From an uncultured Methylocystaceae bacterium (GTDB taxonomy: Bacteria; Pseudomonadota; Alphaproteobacteria; Rhizobiales; Beijerinckiaceae), in contig CAIQCB010000043.1 in assembly GCA_903870245.1 (NCBI GenBank), positions 62,001 through 126,000 on the forward strand: a stretch of DNA of 64,000 nucleotides, given 5' to 3'. A model generated the notes under the pieces. That model was not told the origin of the DNA, ran no database searches, and was given only the letters and a program-made list of their open reading frames with translations. Positions 1 to 8,376 of this stretch are shown one piece after another. Within the stretch, counting starts at the first letter, position 1. Each line of letters begins with the position of its first letter. Position numbers and translations under genes: made by a program.

Positions 1-417
1 CTCGCACGCGGCGAAATGCTCATCGACGGCGTCAAGCTCGATCTCGGGAAGATAACGATACCAATCTATGAATTGGCGACGAGGGAAGATCACATTGCGC
101 CGGCGCAGTCTGTGTTTCGCGGGGCCAAGCTTTATGGCGGCGAGGTAACATTCGTGCTTGGCGGCGCCGGACATATCGCCGGGGTTATCAATCCGCCTTC
201 CAAGGGAAAATACCAATATCTAACCAATGGTCCCGTCGTCGGCTCCTATGAGGACTGGGTCGCCGGGGCAACCGAGACAATGGGGTCCTGGTGGCCGGAT
301 TGGCTGAAATGGGTGACGGCTCAGGCTCCGGAAAAGGTTCCGGCCCGTCAGCCCGGCGACGGCAAGGTGAAGCCAATCTGTGATGCGCCGGGGGAGTATG
401 TGCGGGTAAAAAGTTAA
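1..417 (+). CDS. phaC: class I poly(3-hydroxyalkanoate) synthase, C-terminal part (partial)
   Basis: The first 138 codons are open from the window edge, so this is the 3' end of a longer gene. The product polymerises 3-hydroxyacyl-CoA into PHA granules in the cytoplasm. The translated end matches the C-terminal alpha/beta-hydrolase region of PhaC: the ATREDHIAP stretch carries the catalytic-triad Asp, and [13 protein letters not shown] carries the catalytic His, followed by the Trp-rich tail (SWWPDWLKW). The catalytic Cys lies outside the window. Family assignment rests on these motifs alone and is quite secure. Confidence 0.93.
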   Translation, partial: LARGEMLIDGVKLDLGKITIPIYELATREDHIAPAQSVFRGAKLYGGEVTFVLGGAGHIAGVINPPSKGKYQYLTNGPVVGSYEDWVAGATETMGSWWPDWLKWVTAQAPEKVPARQPGDGKVKPICDAPGEYVRVKS

Positions 418-465
418 CAGTCTCCGGTTCGCGGCGCCAGTCGCGCGCTGCGAATCTTGCGCCGG

Positions 466-1236
466 TTATCGCTTTTCGATCCTGTCGATTACGTCAATCA
501 GCGGCTGCGGACTGATGGCGTTGGGTGGGGAGAAGGGCTGTTCGATGGAGGCGACCAGCGAAATCGCCGTCACCGCGCCGGCGCCGAACACAAGCTGCGC
601 AAGCAGTTGCGCGCGTATGCGGTCAAGATGAGTGGCCGCAAGGCTCATTTGCGTAAAGAGGCATAGTAAAATGACCGCCAGCCATTTGCGGTCATCTGGA
701 AAATCGTTGGCGATGGCGAGACGTCTTTCTCGTGCGGCGCGCAGTTTCATCGCCGTATCGAACACCGCCTGGGCCAGACGCGGCTCGACCGGCGCCTCAG
801 CAGCAAGGCGTGTCAAGTCGTCCAGCGCCATCTCGGCTTGCGGCGCGCCCAGACCATTCTCCATGCTCGGCCATTCGTAGGTAACGACCGCCTGAACATA
901 ATTTCGAACCGCCGCCCGCAAATTTTCGTCGGAGCCGCCCGGAACCTCATCCAGGGCCAGCATTGTGACCAGTTGTTCATGCTCCACGCCAAGACTGCGT
1001 TTGGCCTGGCGATTCGCCTCCCAGATATCCTGAGAGAGAAAGGTCAGCATCAAACCGAACAGGGTGGCGCCGATGTTGACGAAAGGCGGCACGACGCCAG
1101 CAGCGTGTTGAATGGCGGGAGCATAGCGCGACGCAAAGCAGAGCCAGGCCAGCAGGGTGGCGAAACCGCCAAAGAGCAAAGCCAGCGTGATGATTGTGGC
1201 GGTTACGTTGAGGGAAAGCCAGAGAGACAATAGCAC
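466..1236 (-). CDS. DUF4239-like membrane protein
   Basis: A 256-residue protein with a GTG start. Two N-terminal hydrophobic segments (about residues 5-32 and 46-66) and two C-terminal ones (about 186-203 and 210-228) enclose a soluble middle of about 120 residues rich in Ala, Glu and Arg. This arrangement, with the FGLMLTFLSQDIWEANRQA stretch after the second segment, resembles the DUF4239 (bestrophin-like) family of inner-membrane proteins of unknown function. It lies convergent to phaC with a short gap. No function can be assigned from context. Confidence 0.72.
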   Translation of the reverse strand: MLLSLWLSLNVTATIITLALLFGGFATLLAWLCFASRYAPAIQHAAGVVPPFVNIGATLFGLMLTFLSQDIWEANRQAKRSLGVEHEQLVTMLALDEVPGGSDENLRAAVRNYVQAVVTYEWPSMENGLGAPQAEMALDDLTRLAAEAPVEPRLAQAVFDTAMKLRAARERRLAIANDFPDDRKWLAVILLCLFTQMSLAATHLDRIRAQLLAQLVFGAGAVTAISLVASIEQPFSPPNAISPQPLIDVIDRIEKR

Positions 1237-1536
1237 CGCGTGGCTCCGTGGTCCGGTTGGGAGGGTTAGTTATTTGGCGACGGCGTCTGGTGGAGAGGAT
1301 TGAGTATGAGTCGCCTGGGCTCCCCGGTCCAGAGCTTTCAGATAAATTCCTGATGCCGTAGGGCCCATAATCACCTTCGAACAGCGAGCAAGGTATTATG
1401 GAGCAACGACATCGGCGCGATGCGTTTTGCAGTTGTCCTACAGCGATCCCTGCCACTTGCTGGATAAGTTTGCGCTAAGCCCAGAGATCAACGCCCCGGG
1501 CCCGAACTCAATCAAGGCATTGATTGAGATTTCAGC
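1237..1536. other. intergenic stretch without a supported gene
   Basis: This holds the presumed upstream region of the DUF4239-like gene and the 3' side of the aldo/keto reductase. Short frames here look like shadows. A small inverted repeat (ATCAAGGCATTGAT) sits near 1512-1525, just before the reductase stop, but it has no T-run. Confidence 0.4.
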
Positions 1537-2586
1537 CTAGGGCGCGGGATTACTGTGCAGCTGATGGATCTCGTCGATCCGGCGTTCAATTTCCGGCGTG
1601 ATGACAAGATCGCAGGAATCGATGTCCGTTTTCAGCTGCGACATTGTTGTCGCGCCGATGATGTTAGAGGTCACGAAGGGGCGGGAGGTTACAAACGCTA
1701 GCGCCAGTTGCGCCGGATCGACGCCCAGATCGCGCGCCAGCCGCAGATAGGCGTCGATCGCCGCCTCTACGCCCGGTTTCTCGTAGCGCTGGCCCCTTTC
1801 GAACAACGTCGTGCGCGCGCCTGGCGGCCGGGCGCCGCGCTGATACTTGCCGGTGAGATAGCCCTGCGCCAGTGGTGAATAGGCCAAAAGGCCGACCTGA
1901 TCGCGTTCGGCGAATTCGGCGAGACCAATTTCGAAGGTGCGGTTGAGAAAATGATAGGCGTTCTGGATCGAGACGATGCGGGGCCCGTGCCCCATCTCGG
2001 CGGCGCGCAGAAATCGGGAGACGCCCCAGGCGGTTTCGTTTGACAGACCGATGTGCCGGATCTTTCCGCCTCGAACGAGAGCGTCGAGAGCCGCCAGCGT
2101 CTCATCGATTGGCGTTTCCTCGCGTCGAGAGGGGCGGCGATAGATTGTGCCGCCGGCCCCAAACAGCGGGAGCGAACGATCCGGCCAATGGAGTTGATAC
2201 AAATCAATATAGTCAGTTCGTAGGCGCCTCAGCGATTCCTCTACCGCATAGGCGATGTTTTTGGCGTCGAGACGGGTCGACGCGCCATCCGGACGCAGCC
2301 AGTTCATGTCGCCGCGTCCGACGACCTTGGTGGCGATGATCACCCGATCACGATTTCGCCGTCCGGCGATCCAGGAACCGATGATTCTTTCCGTAGAGCC
2401 CTGCGTTTCCGGGCGCGGCGGGATCGAATAGACCTCCGCCGTATCGATGAAATTGACGCCGCGCTCCAGCGCATAATCAAGCTGCGCATGACCCTCCGCC
2501 TCGGTGTTTTGCTCGCCCCAGGTCATGGAGCCGAGACAAATCGCCGAAACCTTCAGGTCCGTGCGGCCTAGCGAACGATACTGCAC
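1537..2586 (-). CDS. aldo/keto reductase, Tas-like
   Basis: NAD(P)H-dependent oxidoreductase of the aldo/keto reductase superfamily, cytoplasmic; substrate unknown. The TIM-barrel landmarks are clear: YRSLGRTDLKVSAICLG at the N-terminus, FIDTAEVYS (Asp/Tyr of the catalytic tetrad), IATKV (Lys), YIDLYQLHWPDRS (His) and the cofactor-binding GATTMSQL near the C-terminus. I chose the GTG at 2586 rather than the longer frame to 2655: it gives 349 residues, close to E. coli Tas, and avoids a 60-base overlap with the ParA-like gene that ends at 2594. The preceding AGAGGG is a plausible ribosome-binding site. Confidence 0.9.
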   Translation of the reverse strand: MQYRSLGRTDLKVSAICLGSMTWGEQNTEAEGHAQLDYALERGVNFIDTAEVYSIPPRPETQGSTERIIGSWIAGRRNRDRVIIATKVVGRGDMNWLRPDGASTRLDAKNIAYAVEESLRRLRTDYIDLYQLHWPDRSLPLFGAGGTIYRRPSRREETPIDETLAALDALVRGGKIRHIGLSNETAWGVSRFLRAAEMGHGPRIVSIQNAYHFLNRTFEIGLAEFAERDQVGLLAYSPLAQGYLTGKYQRGARPPGARTTLFERGQRYEKPGVEAAIDAYLRLARDLGVDPAQLALAFVTSRPFVTSNIIGATTMSQLKTDIDSCDLVITPEIERRIDEIHQLHSNPAP

Positions 2587-2593
2587 CTTGCGA

Positions 2594-3469
2594 TCAACGC
2601 CCTCTTTTATCGACAGCGAGAAGATCGAGAATGCCCGCCTTCTCGAAAGACTCATCTACTCGACTCATCCATGAACGGACCTTGCCCTTCAGGACAAAGG
2701 AATAATGCGCCGGTTGGCCATCGGCCGTTTTATTGGCCACGAAGGTCGAAAACGGCGTTGAGGCGACCTCGACTTTCTCATAGGCCTGCGCGTCAAGTTG
2801 CGGCACGGTGATTTCGCCGGCGGCGCGGACATTCTTGAAATATTTGCTGTGAGTTTGCGGGTCCCACTCGAAAAAGGTCGAGTCGTTCACATGGTTTTTG
2901 ACAATAAAATAATCTGCGTCGTGGACATAGGGCGCGACTATCTCAATTTCATCCAGCGAGGAGAGCGAAGGCCCCAGCACATGCAGCAGGATAAACCCGA
3001 ATTCGCCGGCTTTCACGGCGTCGAAAAAGCCGATTTCCTCCAGGGTCGCGAGCACAGGCATCAGGCCGCCGGCCCGGACGTCGATCAGGCTGACGCGCTG
3101 CGGCGATGACATCAGCGTGTCGAAGATTTTCATCTGATCAGACGTGGAAGTGAGATCGACAATCGTCGTTTCTGCGGGGTGAAAATGATACAGTGTGCCC
3201 CTGGGCGCTTCAGTGTCGAATGCACGGGCGCGGATGCGGTTCTGGCCGAGATAATCTAGTATGAACCGAGCCACTGTGGACTTGCCGACGCCGCCCTTGT
3301 CAGCGCCAACGAGGATCACGATCGGTTTGACGGTCGGCGCAGGCGCAGGCTGGCGCACCGGATGACCCGGAGCCGTAGCGGCTGCCCGACGCTCGGCTGC
3401 TTTGCGCGCCGGAGCGGTCTTTTTTGAGGCGGTGGTCTTCCTGAAAGGTTTTACCGGTTTTCTGGCCAT
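2594..3469 (-). CDS. ParA/MinD-like P-loop ATPase
   Basis: A 291-residue cytoplasmic protein. After a Lys/Ala/Pro-rich basic tail of about 45 residues comes a deviant Walker A motif, GADKGGVGKST (about residues 55-65), typical of ParA/MinD/CobQ ATPases. It is followed by FDTEAPRG and a Walker B-like LIDVRAGG. No ParB or parS-like partner is visible nearby, so a role in plasmid or chromosome partition is not supported; stand-alone homologues of unknown cargo are common. It lies upstream of the aldo/keto reductase on the same strand and may be co-transcribed with it. Confidence 0.8.
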   Translation of the reverse strand: MARKPVKPFRKTTASKKTAPARKAAERRAAATAPGHPVRQPAPAPTVKPIVILVGADKGGVGKSTVARFILDYLGQNRIRARAFDTEAPRGTLYHFHPAETTIVDLTSTSDQMKIFDTLMSSPQRVSLIDVRAGGLMPVLATLEEIGFFDAVKAGEFGFILLHVLGPSLSSLDEIEIVAPYVHDADYFIVKNHVNDSTFFEWDPQTHSKYFKNVRAAGEITVPQLDAQAYEKVEVASTPFSTFVANKTADGQPAHYSFVLKGKVRSWMSRVDESFEKAGILDLLAVDKRGR

Positions 3470-3808
3470 GCGAACTCCTGTCCGGTTTCAACGGACGCGG
3501 CTGCTGGCGACCGTCGTCTCAACGCAGTCGCCGCGTCGCGTTACCGAGCCACACGTTCTGTCAAATCCTGTTACATCTTTAACGGAGCCAATATGACGAT
3601 GGCTACTGGAATTCGCGCTCCACAGGTCGATCACGCCTGATTTCACATTAAATAAAATGTAATATTTTAAATTCATCTCTTTTTTTTGGTGAATTGACTT
3701 CTCCCGACTTTTGGCTAAAGAACCTGCTGAATACGGAAAGCCGCGCCGCTTGCGCGCCTCACGGCCGCAGGCCCCGGCGACCCGGCGTTTTCCAAGCGAG
3801 CTCAACCC
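3470..3808. promoter_or_regulatory. divergent promoter region between the ParA-like gene and the sulfate operon
   Basis: 339 bases separate the start of the ParA-like gene (minus) from the ferredoxin gene (plus). Bases about 3640-3700 are strikingly AT-rich for this genome (TAAATAAAATGTAATATTTTA and a run of eight T), which suits promoters and an operator for the sulfate operon. A long minus-strand frame across the region runs antisense into the ferredoxin gene and is a shadow. No specific regulator box is claimed. Confidence 0.45.
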
Positions 3809-4186
3809 ATGACGACAGCCCTGGATTCTCCGGCGAATGGCGGTGCGCCGCCCCCCCTGCCCGAGCCCGATGCGCCCTTCATTCGGGTCGAGGATCGTAA
3901 TGGCGCGTCCCATACCCTCGAAGCGGTCGAGGGCTGGCGGTTGATGGAGATCATCCGCGATCACGGCCTGGGCATGGAGAACACCTGCGGCGGCGCGCTG
4001 GCCTGCGCCGAATGTCATGTCATACTCGACGCCGCCGCCGCCAAACGCGTGCCGCCGCCGCGAGAGGACGAACTGGAAAAACTCGACGAATTGCCGATGC
4101 TCTACGAAAACTCCCGCCTCTCCTGTCAGATTATCTGGTCGGACGAGATGAGCGGACTATCGCTCAAGCTGGCGCAGGAGACATGA
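3809..4186 (+). CDS. 2Fe-2S ferredoxin, adrenodoxin-type
   Basis: A 125-residue soluble electron carrier. The cluster ligands are visible as Cys-x5-Cys-x2-Cys in NTCGGALACAEC and a fourth Cys in RLSCQI near the C-terminus, the pattern of ISC/adrenodoxin-type ferredoxins. About 30 extra N-terminal residues are Pro/Ala-rich. It opens the sulfate assimilation operon, and its stop overlaps the next start (ATGATG at 4183). With no sulfite reductase flavoprotein nearby, it is the obvious candidate donor to CysI; that role is inference, and Fe-S assembly is the alternative. Confidence 0.9.
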   Translation: MTTALDSPANGGAPPPLPEPDAPFIRVEDRNGASHTLEAVEGWRLMEIIRDHGLGMENTCGGALACAECHVILDAAAAKRVPPPREDELEKLDELPMLYENSRLSCQIIWSDEMSGLSLKLAQET

Positions 4187-4497
4187 TGGCTGCGTTCAAA
4201 AATCCCCAAATACTGCTCGCCTCCGATCTCAGGGACGGCGAAGTGATGTTTCTAGGCGCCTCGGGTTGGGAACGCGACCATCGCCGCGCGCGTGTCGCTC
4301 TGGACGCCGCCGCCGCAGCGGAACTTGAAAAAATCGGTCATGCCGAATACGCCAGCAACCACGTCGTCGATGTCTATCTCACTGATGTCGAAATCGAACC
4401 CGATGGCGTCCCGACCCCCCTTCATTATCGCGAGAAAATGCGGATCAAGGGGCCCAGCGTGCGCCGTGATCTCGGCAAACAGGCGACCGGAGCGTGA
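4183..4497 (+). CDS. DUF2849 family protein of the cysI operon
   Basis: A 104-residue small protein, starting at the first of two consecutive ATG codons (4183, 4186) that overlap the ferredoxin stop. It begins FKNPQILLASDLRDGEVMFL and has the compact mixed composition of the DUF2849 family, which in alphaproteobacteria sits directly upstream of nitrite/sulfite reductase genes. Its exact role is not established; a helper function for sulfite reductase is inferred from this position. Only three bases separate its stop from the cysI start. Confidence 0.85.
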   Translation: MMAAFKNPQILLASDLRDGEVMFLGASGWERDHRRARVALDAAAAAELEKIGHAEYASNHVVDVYLTDVEIEPDGVPTPLHYREKMRIKGPSVRRDLGKQATGA

Positions 4498-4500
4498 CTC

Positions 4501-6225
4501 ATGAGCGTCCATGATCTTTCGGCCGCGGCTCGGCCCAACGCCCCGACGACGACCTATCGCTACGACGAGTTCGACGCCGACTTCGTTCGCGAACGCGTCG
4601 CTGAATTTCGGGAACAGGTGCGACGACGCCTTGAAGGGTCGTTGACGGAAGATGAATTTCGTCCTTTCCGATTGATGAACGGCCTGTATCTGCAACTGCA
4701 CGCCTACATGCTGCGCGTCGCCATCCCCTACGGCACGCTGACGGCGCGCCAAATGCGCTGTCTCGCGGACATCGCCGATCGCTGGGACCGGGGTTACGGC
4801 CATTTCACCACACGGCAAAATCTGCAGTACAACTGGCCGAAGCTCATCGATACGCCGGATATTCTGGATGCGCTGGCTGACGTCGAAATGCACGCCATAC
4901 AGACTTCGGGCAACTGTATCCGCAACGTGACCGCCGATCATTTCGCCGGCGTCGCCGCTGACGAGATCGAAGACCCCCGCGCCACCGCCGAATTTCTGCG
5001 CCAATGGTCCAGTCTGCATCCCGAGTTTTCGTTCTTGCCGCGCAAATTCAAAATCGCCGTAACGGGCGCAACGCATGACCGCGCTGCGATCCTGGCTCAT
5101 GACATCGGCCTGCGCATCCTGAAAAACGACGCCGGCGATATTGGCTATCAGGTGATGGTGGGCGGCGGTCTGGGACGCTCGCCCTTCATTGGCAAAATCA
5201 TCCGGGACTTTCTCCCACGGGCGGATTTGCTCGCCTATCTCGAAGCAATTATGCGCGTTTATAACCGCTATGGCCGTCGCGACAACAAATACAAGGCGCG
5301 CATCAAGATCCTTGTGCATGAAAAGGGAATTGAAGCGATCCGCGACGCGGTCGAAAAAGAATTCGCCTCCATGGATCGAAGCGTCTTCTCCCACGATCCG
5401 GAGGAGTTCACACGCATCGCCGCCTATTTCGCCCCGCCGCCCTATGAAAGTTTGCCGGCGGTCTCAGCGACGCTACGGGCGGCCCGTAACGATAATCCCG
5501 CTCTTGATAACTTTGTCGCCGTCAATGTCAGTCCGCATCGGGAGCCCGGTTATGCGATCGTCACCGTTTCGCTGAAACCCATCGGCGGCATACCTGGCGA
5601 CGCGACTTCGGCGCAGATGCGCACGTTGGCTGACGCCAGCGAGCGTTTCGGTTTCGGCGAATTACGCGTGAGCCACGAGCAGAACATCATTTTGCCGCAT
5701 GTAAAACAGGACGATCTCCCTGCTTTGTGGCGGATACTCGACGCGGCGGGGCTCGCCACGGCCAACGCCGGCCTCATCTCGGACATCATCTCCTGTCCCG
5801 GCCTTGATTATTGCTCGCTGGCAACGGCCCGCTCGATCCCGATCGCTCAGGAGATTTCCAAACGGTTCTCCGACATGTCGCGTCAACGTCGTATTGGCAA
5901 ACTCGGAGTCAAGATATCCGGTTGCATCAACGCCTGCGGTCATCATCACATCGGGGCCATCGGCATTCTTGGCCTCGAAAAGAAGGGCCAGGAATCCTAT
6001 CAGATCACGCTTGGCGGCGATCCGACCTTTTCAGCGGCGATCGGCGAGATCGTTGGACCCGGCGTCGGCGCCGAACAGGTGCCGGACGTCATCGAACATC
6101 TCGTCGATTTCTATTTGGCTGAACGCGAGGAGAAAGAGACCTTTATCGATACGTGGCGGCGTGTCGGTCATGCCCGTTTCAAGGACGCGCTACGTCGGGA
6201 GGGTGAAGATGGCGCTTATATCTGA
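4501..6225 (+). CDS. cysI: assimilatory sulfite reductase, haem subunit (nitrite/sulfite reductase family)
   Basis: 574 residues; reduces sulfite to sulfide with six electrons at a sirohaem-[4Fe-4S] centre in the cytoplasm. The cluster ligands are seen as Cys432-x5-Cys438 (CPGLDYC) and Cys475-x3-Cys479 (GCINACG), followed by GHHH. Two ferredoxin-like half domains are recognisable (FRLMNGLYLQLHAYMLRV with FTTRQNLQYNW; then GELRVSHEQNIILPHV). The order of neighbours (DUF2849-cysI-DUF934-cysH) marks it as the sulfite enzyme rather than assimilatory nitrite reductase. No cysJ is present, so electrons probably come from a ferredoxin. Its end overlaps the next gene by 17 bases. Confidence 0.95.
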   Translation: MSVHDLSAAARPNAPTTTYRYDEFDADFVRERVAEFREQVRRRLEGSLTEDEFRPFRLMNGLYLQLHAYMLRVAIPYGTLTARQMRCLADIADRWDRGYGHFTTRQNLQYNWPKLIDTPDILDALADVEMHAIQTSGNCIRNVTADHFAGVAADEIEDPRATAEFLRQWSSLHPEFSFLPRKFKIAVTGATHDRAAILAHDIGLRILKNDAGDIGYQVMVGGGLGRSPFIGKIIRDFLPRADLLAYLEAIMRVYNRYGRRDNKYKARIKILVHEKGIEAIRDAVEKEFASMDRSVFSHDPEEFTRIAAYFAPPPYESLPAVSATLRAARNDNPALDNFVAVNVSPHREPGYAIVTVSLKPIGGIPGDATSAQMRTLADASERFGFGELRVSHEQNIILPHVKQDDLPALWRILDAAGLATANAGLISDIISCPGLDYCSLATARSIPIAQEISKRFSDMSRQRRIGKLGVKISGCINACGHHHIGAIGILGLEKKGQESYQITLGGDPTFSAAIGEIVGPGVGAEQVPDVIEHLVDFYLAEREEKETFIDTWRRVGHARFKDALRREGEDGAYI

Positions 6226-6712
6226 CGGCCGCTTCGTCGAGGACGGCTGGCGTCGTCTTGCCGACGAGGAGGATTTGCCGAAAAGCGGCCGGATCATCGT
6301 TTCGCTGGCGCGTCTTCCGCATGCGCTCGAAAAACTGACGCCAGAGACCTCTCTGGGCGTGTTGGCGCCCAACACCACAGAAATTGACGCGCTGGCGACG
6401 GCCTTGCCCCGGCTCGGTCTCATCTCTATCGCCTTTCCGGCCTTCGCCGACGGACGCGGCTTTTCACTGGCGCGCCTGTTGAGAAGCGCGGGCTTCACTG
6501 GCGAATTGCGCGCCAGCGGACGCTTGCTCGCGGATCAATACACCCATGCGCTGGGTTGTGGGTTCGACGCCATAGAAATCCCCGATGACCTCGCCGCGCG
6601 GCAAGACGAGACGCAATGGCGCGCCGCGCGCGACGCCTACTCTCGCACCTACCAACGCGGCTATATCTCTCGCGGCTCGATTCTCGACGCGCGTCGAAAG
6701 GCCGCGCAATGA
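6209..6712 (+). CDS. DUF934 family protein of the sulfate operon
   Basis: 167 residues. The chosen ATG at 6209 lies inside the end of cysI and is preceded by GGAGGG, a strong ribosome-binding site. The sequence (VLAPNTTEID, LPRLGLISIAFPAFADGRGFSLARLLR, GELRASGRLLADQ) is the DUF934 signature: such proteins are nearly always encoded between cysI and cysH in proteobacteria, and their biochemical role is not known to me. Its stop overlaps the cysH start (ATGA at 6709). Confidence 0.9.
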   Translation: MALISDGRFVEDGWRRLADEEDLPKSGRIIVSLARLPHALEKLTPETSLGVLAPNTTEIDALATALPRLGLISIAFPAFADGRGFSLARLLRSAGFTGELRASGRLLADQYTHALGCGFDAIEIPDDLAARQDETQWRAARDAYSRTYQRGYISRGSILDARRKAAQ

Positions 6713-7458
6713 GCGCGTCTCTCGTCGACATTCTCGCCCCGCGTCTCGCGCCGCTCGACCTCGATCATCGCCTGCGACTGGTGCGTGAGGTAATTCCCGG
6801 CCGAATTATCTTCACGACAAGCTTTGGCGTCGAGGATCAATTTATCACCCATTCGATCTTCACGCAGGGATTGGACATCGATGTCGTAACAATCGACACC
6901 GGCCGTCTGTTTCCCGAAACCTACGCGCTTTGGGAACGCACAGAAGCGCGCTATTCGCATCACATCCGCGCCGCCTGTCCGCAGGCTGCGGCGACCGAGA
7001 CTCTGGTTGCCGAACAGGGGATCAACGGTTTTTATAAATCAATCGACGCGCGCAAGGCCTGTTGCCATGCGCGCAAGGTCGAACCGCTGGGGCGACTGCT
7101 CGATGGCGTCTCGGGCTGGGTGACGGGTCTGCGCGCCGATCAATCTGACGCGCGCGCCAAAGTCGAGATCATTGCCTTCGACGCCGGTTACCGGACCCTC
7201 AAGATCAATCCGGTCATCGATTATACGCGCGACGCCATCGTCGCCGCGACCGAGGAATTCTCCGTGCCGGTGAACGAGCTGCACGCCAAGGGCTTTCTCT
7301 CCATCGGCTGCGCGCCCTGCACGCGCGCGATTGCGCCGGGAGAAAGCGAACGCGCCGGCCGCTGGTGGTGGGAGCAGGACCAGAAGAAAGAATGCGGCCT
7401 CCATGTTACGGCTGACGGCGTACTGAAACGCGGCCCGGCGCCGCAGGAGACATTGTAA
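6709..7458 (+). CDS. cysH: adenylyl-sulfate (APS) reductase, thioredoxin-dependent, CysH family
   Basis: 249 residues; reduces APS to sulfite and AMP. The PP-loop-derived TTSFGVEDQ and [11 protein letters not shown] motifs are present. Unlike enteric PAPS reductases it carries four extra Cys, Cys118-Cys119 (KACCHARK) and Cys201-x2-Cys204 (GCAPCTR), the [4Fe-4S] ligands of the APS-type enzyme. The catalytic Cys229 sits in KKECGLH. This agrees with the absence of an APS kinase (cysC) in the operon. It overlaps its neighbours on both sides (ATGA at 6709; TAATG at 7456). Confidence 0.95.
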   Translation: MSASLVDILAPRLAPLDLDHRLRLVREVIPGRIIFTTSFGVEDQFITHSIFTQGLDIDVVTIDTGRLFPETYALWERTEARYSHHIRAACPQAAATETLVAEQGINGFYKSIDARKACCHARKVEPLGRLLDGVSGWVTGLRADQSDARAKVEIIAFDAGYRTLKINPVIDYTRDAIVAATEEFSVPVNELHAKGFLSIGCAPCTRAIAPGESERAGRWWWEQDQKKECGLHVTADGVLKRGPAPQETL

Positions 7459-8375
7459 TGAGCGCCCTGCCGACACGAGCGCTTGGTCACCTCGACCGCC
7501 TGGAGGCGGAAAGCATTCACATCATGCGCGAGGCGGTGGCCGAGACGGAACGCCCGGTGATGCTGTATTCGATCGGCAAAGACTCCGCCGCGATGCTGCA
7601 TGTTGCGATGAAAGCCTTCTATCCCTCCAAGCCTCCGTTTCCGTTGCTGCACGTCAACACGAGATGGAAGTTTCGCGAAATGATCGAATTTCGCGACAAA
7701 CTTGTGAAGGATTTGGGTCTGGAGCTGCTGGAATATATTAATCCGGAGGGTGTGGAGAAGAATATCAACCCCTTCGACCATGGGTCCAAGCTGCACACGC
7801 AAATCATGAAGACTGAGGCGCTGAAACAGGCGCTCGAAAAATGGAAATTCGACGCCGCCTTCGGGGGCGCGCGACGCGACGAGGAGAAATCCCGCGCCAA
7901 AGAACGCGTGCTTTCCTTCCGCACCGCGCAACATCGCTGGGATCCGAAAAACCAGCGTCCCGAATTCTGGCGGCTCTACAACACCCGCAAGTCGCAGAGC
8001 GAGTCGCTTCGTATCTTCCCGATGTCGAACTGGACGGAGGCGGATGTCTGGGACTACATCGCTCGCGAGAATATCCCGGTGGTGCCGCTGTATTTCGCCA
8101 AGGAGCGTCCGGTCGTTGCGCGCGACGGCACGCTGATCATGGTCGACGACGACCGTATGAAATTGCGTCCCGGAGAGAAGATCGAAAACAAGATGGTGCG
8201 TTTCCGGACACTGGGTTGCTATCCGCTGACCGGCGGATTCGAAAGCTCGGCGGCGACGCTCGAAGACATCATCGCCGAAATGCGCGCAAGTCGTTCTTCC
8301 GAACGGCAAGGACGATTGATTGATCATGACGGCTCCAGCTCCATGGAGCAAAAAAAGCAGGAAGGGTATTTCTGA
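7458..8375 (+). CDS. cysD: sulfate adenylyltransferase small subunit
   Basis: 305 residues; with the CysN GTPase it makes APS from sulfate and ATP. The N-terminal PP-loop motif ([14 protein letters not shown]), the conserved [17 protein letters not shown] and the C-terminal [12 protein letters not shown] are intact, and the length matches the family. The start overlaps the cysH stop by one base, and one base separates it from cysN, so translation is probably coupled. Confidence 0.97.
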   Translation: MSALPTRALGHLDRLEAESIHIMREAVAETERPVMLYSIGKDSAAMLHVAMKAFYPSKPPFPLLHVNTRWKFREMIEFRDKLVKDLGLELLEYINPEGVEKNINPFDHGSKLHTQIMKTEALKQALEKWKFDAAFGGARRDEEKSRAKERVLSFRTAQHRWDPKNQRPEFWRLYNTRKSQSESLRIFPMSNWTEADVWDYIARENIPVVPLYFAKERPVVARDGTLIMVDDDRMKLRPGEKIENKMVRFRTLGCYPLTGGFESSAATLEDIIAEMRASRSSERQGRLIDHDGSSSMEQKKQEGYF

Positions 8376-8376
8376 C

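Noticed and set aside
3488-4018. Minus-strand 176-codon frame between the ParA-like gene and ferredoxin
   Set aside because: It runs antisense through the ferredoxin gene and has no recognisable domain or good start; a GC-rich shadow.
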